The translations under genes were made by a program, and so were the position numbers. Positions 60,469 to 64,000 of a stretch of DNA of 64,000 bases are shown here, one piece after another; the first letter of the stretch is position 1, and every line of letters starts with the position of its first letter. Source of the DNA: Gammaproteobacteria bacterium (lineage in GTDB: Bacteria; Pseudomonadota; Gammaproteobacteria; GRL18); assembly GCA_015488755.1 (NCBI GenBank), contig WFNB01000120.1, positions 17,537 through 81,536 on the forward strand. Reading direction: 5' to 3'. A model generated the notes under the pieces. The model ran no database searches and was not told the origin of the DNA. It saw only the letters and a program-made list of their open reading frames with translations.

Positions 60469-60650
60469 GCTGAACTCTGGCTAAGATGAGCTTGAAAATA
60501 ACTTCAGAGTGTTGATTCGCCTGTATTTGTGGAAGAAGTCTCTTTGGCATGGATGCCAAAGTGAAGCCTACAAGGATGTATGCACGGCGACTTCTGTAAC
60601 AAATGCAGGCTAATCAATGCGTTACTAGTTTAGTTATCCAGAACTCAGGT
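60468..60650 (-). mobile_element. Family A MITE-like element, copy 2
   Basis: A second 183-bp copy, in opposite orientation to copy 1. Its reverse complement follows copy 1 closely from end to end with scattered base changes; for example TACATCCTTGTAGGCTTCAC is shared exactly. Flanks TAAATA at 60462-60467 and 60651-60656 form a perfect 6-bp target duplication. The left end reads AGCTGAACTCTGG, a one-base change from the other copy's right end. No coding capacity is seen. Confidence 0.85.
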
Positions 60651-60763
60651 TAAATAACCTGAAGCGACTTAGCTGATTGATTACATCTATCGAAGTTGAT
60701 ATGTGAGAAATACTATTAAGTAATAGGATTATAGCTATTTGATTGACTGTTTTTATAATGGTA

Positions 60764-61405
60764 TTAATTTTCCAATGGTGCGTATTGATAAAAAACAATT
60801 TCTGATGGATAACGTCTTTCTAAATTTTCTACCCAAACAATCTCACAGGCTCCGTTACCAGTGTCATCACGTGATAGAGATGACCGAGCTGTCCATTCAT
60901 GTTCTTTTTCCAATTTAACCAGAAAACCTTTTAAATATACCAACTCTCCTTTTTTTACTTTAGAAAGTTTCTTTTTTATATGCTCATTTGCTGGAATAAT
61001 ATGCATGTTGGCACTTTTTTTCTGCATTAGTTCACTGGAGATCAAGGCATTACCCCGTTTTAAACTCAGCCAGCGTCCCGTTTGATCGATTTCAATGTTT
61101 TTTAAAATCCCTTCATCTGACATGGGCCCCCAACCTAATGCCAAGTCAGTAGGAGAGATAACACTAAATGTATCAAAGGAATAATTTTCTCTTGATAATA
61201 CTTTTGCTTCTAATTCTAAAGAAGCCAATGGTGTGATGATAATATTATTATAAGAAAATGCTTGCTGGAATGTCTCTGATTGTTTTGGTTCTTCGGGAGC
61301 GATAATCCCTTCACCATAACTTACCGTAGAGAAAAAAGGTTTTTTATATAATAGTCCCCCAACCATGAGAATAAGACTAAAAATAAGTAATTTTTTTTCA
61401 CCCAT
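60764..61405 (-). CDS. Conserved uncharacterised membrane-anchored protein
   Basis: The 213-residue product has an N-terminal hydrophobic helix (about residues 5-20) and a soluble domain. Recognisable blocks are LALGWGPMSDEGILKNIEI, KSANMHIIPANEHIKKKL, a GELVYLKGFLVKLE segment and a C-terminal GNGACEIVWVENLE. I associate these blocks with a family found in environmental proteobacteria but know no function. The last cysteine is the only one. It is monocistronic, transcribed away from the PDC sensor gene. Confidence 0.65.
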   Translation of the reverse strand: MGEKKLLIFSLILMVGGLLYKKPFFSTVSYGEGIIAPEEPKQSETFQQAFSYNNIIITPLASLELEAKVLSRENYSFDTFSVISPTDLALGWGPMSDEGILKNIEIDQTGRWLSLKRGNALISSELMQKKSANMHIIPANEHIKKKLSKVKKGELVYLKGFLVKLEKEHEWTARSSLSRDDTGNGACEIVWVENLERRYPSEIVFYQYAPLEN

Positions 61406-61542
61406 TGTTTTTCCCTTATGATTATTGCCTATTGTGACATTAAAATAATAGGGGAAAAGTATGTCAGAGATATACTTGAAATTGAGTGATTTGTAATAAA
61501 TTGTAACAATAAAACTACACTAAGCGAGTTTGATATTAGTCA

Positions 61543-62685
61543 CTATGAATGAGAATAAACCTGCATAATGGTGTCCAATTCTTTGATGATTTTATCTTGC
61601 TCAATTTTTGGAATAGTGAGCAGTTCATCAACATTATGATCCTGACGATGTTTGTTGATGACGGCATAAACATAATTGCATCCCTTATTACAGATGGATT
61701 CTATGACTTCATCGTATTGAAACGGGTCAACATCCTGTTCCGTTTCACCAAACCAGAAGGACATCCCCTTGTCTAAAAACTCCTTATAGGGCAAATAATG
61801 AGAGCCATCACAGGAAAAATTTAGGCTTATCATGCCATTGACAATGTTAATGGAACCGGCACGTAGATAAATGGTTTCATCGGCAAAGCGTAATTGTTTA
61901 AAATAATCAAAAATTTTATCAATGGCTTCTTTAGGTACAGTGGCAAGCTCAGAATAGGGCGAGCGTGGATAGGCCAAACAAATATCGGGTTCATTCAGTT
62001 CATTCATACTTAGGAGTCGATAATTATAGGGATCATCAAATAACCAGATGGTGGTACGACTGCTGGAGAAGTGAAATTTACCATGAAAAACACCGTGCTC
62101 ACAAAGTAGGGCTTTCATGAGCGCAAAGACATTATCAATATGGTTATCCATATCACTTTGTAATCTTTGCTGAGCAAATAAACCACTGCGAATGGCAGGG
62201 TCACCTTTAATTTGTTGCCATTGATAGTTTTCTTTATAAAGGTGATTGGTTCCTGGTAATTCTCGCAAGTCATAATCCACACCTAAAAAGCCGATGGTTT
62301 TATTATGGTGATCGCTGATAACATGAATGGCGGTAATGGATGGACGTTTATTATGTTTGCTGATGTAGGCTTCTGATAAAGAAAATTTATCTTGAGAAAA
62401 ATCATATTGCATATAAGGGCGCTTGGAACGATCTCGGCCAAGGCTTTTGCTATCAGATGTGTCACGCAAAATTGTCTGAGTGATTTGTATGCCTTGATGA
62501 TCCATAACATATAAGTATTTGCAGTGTTGGAAGATAGGAAATGCGTCTTTTAAATGCTGTTCTAATTTTATGGAGCTGTGAATGTCTGTGGCTAATAGGT
62601 CAACCAACTCTGATATGGGTTGCTTAAGTAAATCGACTAAAATCTTACGTTGACTGGCAATGGTTTTTTGTAGAACGGTTCTCAT
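61543..62685 (-). CDS. Cytoplasmic PDC/Cache-type sensor protein
   Basis: The 380-residue protein has an N-terminal helix and a PDC/Cache sensor domain (about 1-155), with CKYLYVMDHQGIQIT, RDRSKRPYMQYDF and IGFLGVDYDLREL. The region after residue 160 is a second globular part that I do not recognise (FHGKFHFSSSRTTIWLFDDPYNYRLLSM, then a Trp/Phe-rich stretch). There is no membrane segment or output domain such as GGDEF, EAL or kinase. Its ligand is unknown. Confidence 0.65.
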   Translation of the reverse strand: MRTVLQKTIASQRKILVDLLKQPISELVDLLATDIHSSIKLEQHLKDAFPIFQHCKYLYVMDHQGIQITQTILRDTSDSKSLGRDRSKRPYMQYDFSQDKFSLSEAYISKHNKRPSITAIHVISDHHNKTIGFLGVDYDLRELPGTNHLYKENYQWQQIKGDPAIRSGLFAQQRLQSDMDNHIDNVFALMKALLCEHGVFHGKFHFSSSRTTIWLFDDPYNYRLLSMNELNEPDICLAYPRSPYSELATVPKEAIDKIFDYFKQLRFADETIYLRAGSINIVNGMISLNFSCDGSHYLPYKEFLDKGMSFWFGETEQDVDPFQYDEVIESICNKGCNYVYAVINKHRQDHNVDELLTIPKIEQDKIIKELDTIMQVYSHS

Positions 62686-62934
62686 AAATTAATAGACTAC
62701 CTGTTATGTGCTTGAATTAATAATATGTGATGTGCTCGGGTGCTAAAATTGAGCATTAATAGATGACTATTATACTACGGCCTCAGTGCCTATGTTGATA
62801 TATTATTTGCTAAGCTGACCTTTTTCTTATTTTTGTACTATAAGCTTTTCGGTTCTTATAATTATCTTGTACATGCTGATATTGTGTGTTTGTGCATTAT
62901 GATTAAAATACTACCCATTAAATAGGATAAAAAT

Positions 62935-63831
62935 ATGTCGGAAAAAGAAATTATAGCAGATGAGAAAGCGGTCGATGTTGTTGCACAAGTCGGTCATTTA
63001 ATGGATCCAGATGCATCCTCCAAGTTATTGGATTCAGGTATTGATCTTATGATGCTCTATGGTCCTAAAATAATTGCTGCCATCGCTATTTTTTATATTG
63101 GTAAACTCTTTGCTAAGTGGTTAAAAAGCATTGTGACTAAAGTCATGACCAAGGCTAATGTTGACCCATTAATTATTGGTTTTAGTAGCAGTATTGTTTA
63201 TATGGCCATGATGACCTTTGTTGTTATGGCTACGCTAGGGCAAATAGGCATTCAAACAACTTCTTTTATTGCTATATTAGGTGCGGCTGGTTTGGCTATT
63301 GGTCTGGCTTTACAAGGATCGTTGGCAAATTTTGCTGCGGGTTTTTTATTGATTATTTTTCGTCCGTTCAAAGAGGGTGATGTAATTGAAGCAGCCGGTG
63401 TTACGGGTAAAGTAGATATTATTCAAATTTTTACCACAACATTAAAAACACCAGATAATAAAATTATCATTATTCCTAATGCTAAATTAGGCGGTGATAA
63501 TATTATTAATTATTCTGCTCAGGCAACACGTCGTGTTGATATGGTTGTAGGTGTGTCCTATGATGCTGATCTAAAAGAAGTTCGGACTATTTTAGAAGAC
63601 ATTGTCGCTAAAGATGAGCGTATTCTTAAAACGCCTGAGCATTTAATTGCTGTGGGTGAACTCGCTGATAATAGCGTTAATTTTTATGTTCGTGTCTGGG
63701 TAAATAGTGCGGATTACTGGAATGTGTATTTTGATGCCAATGAAACAGTGAAAACTCGCTTAGATGAGGCAGGTATCGGCATTCCCTACCCACAACGTGA
63801 TGTTCACCTATATGAGCATAAAGTTGCGTAA
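62935..63831 (+). CDS. mscS: Small-conductance mechanosensitive channel MscS
   Basis: MscS opens under membrane tension and releases solutes after osmotic downshock. The 298-residue protein has three transmembrane helices (about 40-60, 80-102 and 110-140), the pore helix GAAGLAIGLALQGSLANFAAG, FRPFKEGDVIEA and a C-terminal alpha-beta domain. About 30 N-terminal residues are polar, as in many relatives. Confidence 0.94.
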   Translation: MSEKEIIADEKAVDVVAQVGHLMDPDASSKLLDSGIDLMMLYGPKIIAAIAIFYIGKLFAKWLKSIVTKVMTKANVDPLIIGFSSSIVYMAMMTFVVMATLGQIGIQTTSFIAILGAAGLAIGLALQGSLANFAAGFLLIIFRPFKEGDVIEAAGVTGKVDIIQIFTTTLKTPDNKIIIIPNAKLGGDNIINYSAQATRRVDMVVGVSYDADLKEVRTILEDIVAKDERILKTPEHLIAVGELADNSVNFYVRVWVNSADYWNVYFDANETVKTRLDEAGIGIPYPQRDVHLYEHKVA

Positions 63832-63843
63832 ACTCATTAGTTG

Positions 63844-63892
63844 TTCCAAAATAGAATGACTAAATACGCTACTCGCATTTACTATTTTGGAA
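63844..63892. repeat. Long inverted repeat after mscS
   Basis: TTCCAAAATAG at 63844-63854 pairs perfectly with CTATTTTGGAA at 63882-63892, and an inner pair TAAATACG/CGCATTTA extends the fold. There is no T-run, so it is not a classical terminator. A TATAAT hexamer at 63964-63969 could be the -10 of the next gene beyond the window. Confidence 0.6.
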
Positions 63893-64000
63893 TAGCAGGC
63901 TACCTGTTGATATCTATCTGTTTTATTCGGGAAGTTTTATATGAGATATGGGGGCTAATCTGCTATAATTGCACGCCATAAATCATAGCCCTGTAAAGGC

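Overview
This is an AT-rich chromosomal segment from a gammaproteobacterium. The evidence is conserved gene order: iscRSUA-hscBA-fdx, rlmN-pilW-rodZ-hisS-yfgM-bamB-der, queA-tgt-yajC-secD-secF, pilB-pilC-pilD-coaE-zapD-yacG and lpxC-dciA-M23 peptidase-secA-argJ-mutT. Several accessory genes point to a sulfur oxidiser that can respire nitrate: a periplasmic nitrate reductase operon, a Gly/Asn/Tyr-rich secreted protein resembling sulfur globule proteins, a lipoprotein resembling SoxK (SoxXA-binding protein), and a SoxW-like thioredoxin. I cannot name the species.

Layout: 1-5089 is the distal part of a cytochrome c maturation operon (ccmD end, ccmE, F, G, H, I). 5147-11932 is the nap operon (napF-D-A-G-H-B, a hairpin terminator, then napC), opened by an FNR-like box; the ccm genes supply the haem-attachment machinery needed by NapB and NapC. 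12130-15629 holds the sulfur-globule-like protein, an adenylate cyclase with three receiver domains behind a perfect FNR-type palindrome, and a degenerate hemerythrin-like protein. 16042-24505 is lpxC, dciA (reverse), an LytM peptidase, secA, argJ, mutT/thiE-like and an unknown gene. 24509-30277 is a reverse-strand block for pilus assembly, CoA synthesis and division. A reverse tRNA-Leu(CAA) lies at 30598-30684. 30828-36557 is queA-tgt-yajC-secDF; then suhB (reverse), trmJ, cysE and the complete isc operon to 45534, then rlmN to der (53844). 53849-55541 (reverse) is an orphan cyclic-nucleotide-binding protein, a DUF2069 protein and wrbA. 55887-60468 carries the SoxK-like lipoprotein, a YihY protein and a TlpA / SoxW-like / TolC / short adaptor cassette. 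The end holds two reverse-strand proteins (uncharacterised, and a PDC-type sensor) and an MscS channel.

The main non-gene discovery is two families of small MITE-like palindromic elements. Family A (183 bp, two copies in opposite orientation at 44937-45119 and 60468-60650) has terminal inverted repeats and 6-bp target duplications, and both copies sit exactly in the stop codon of the upstream gene while restoring it. Family B (173 bp, 50287-50459) has 13-bp inverted ends and a perfect 8-bp duplication. Remnants of family A ends lie near 21598 and 42205. The second theme is regulatory: FNR-like boxes precede both the nap operon and the adenylate cyclase, suggesting that oxygen limitation controls nitrate respiration and cAMP signalling together.
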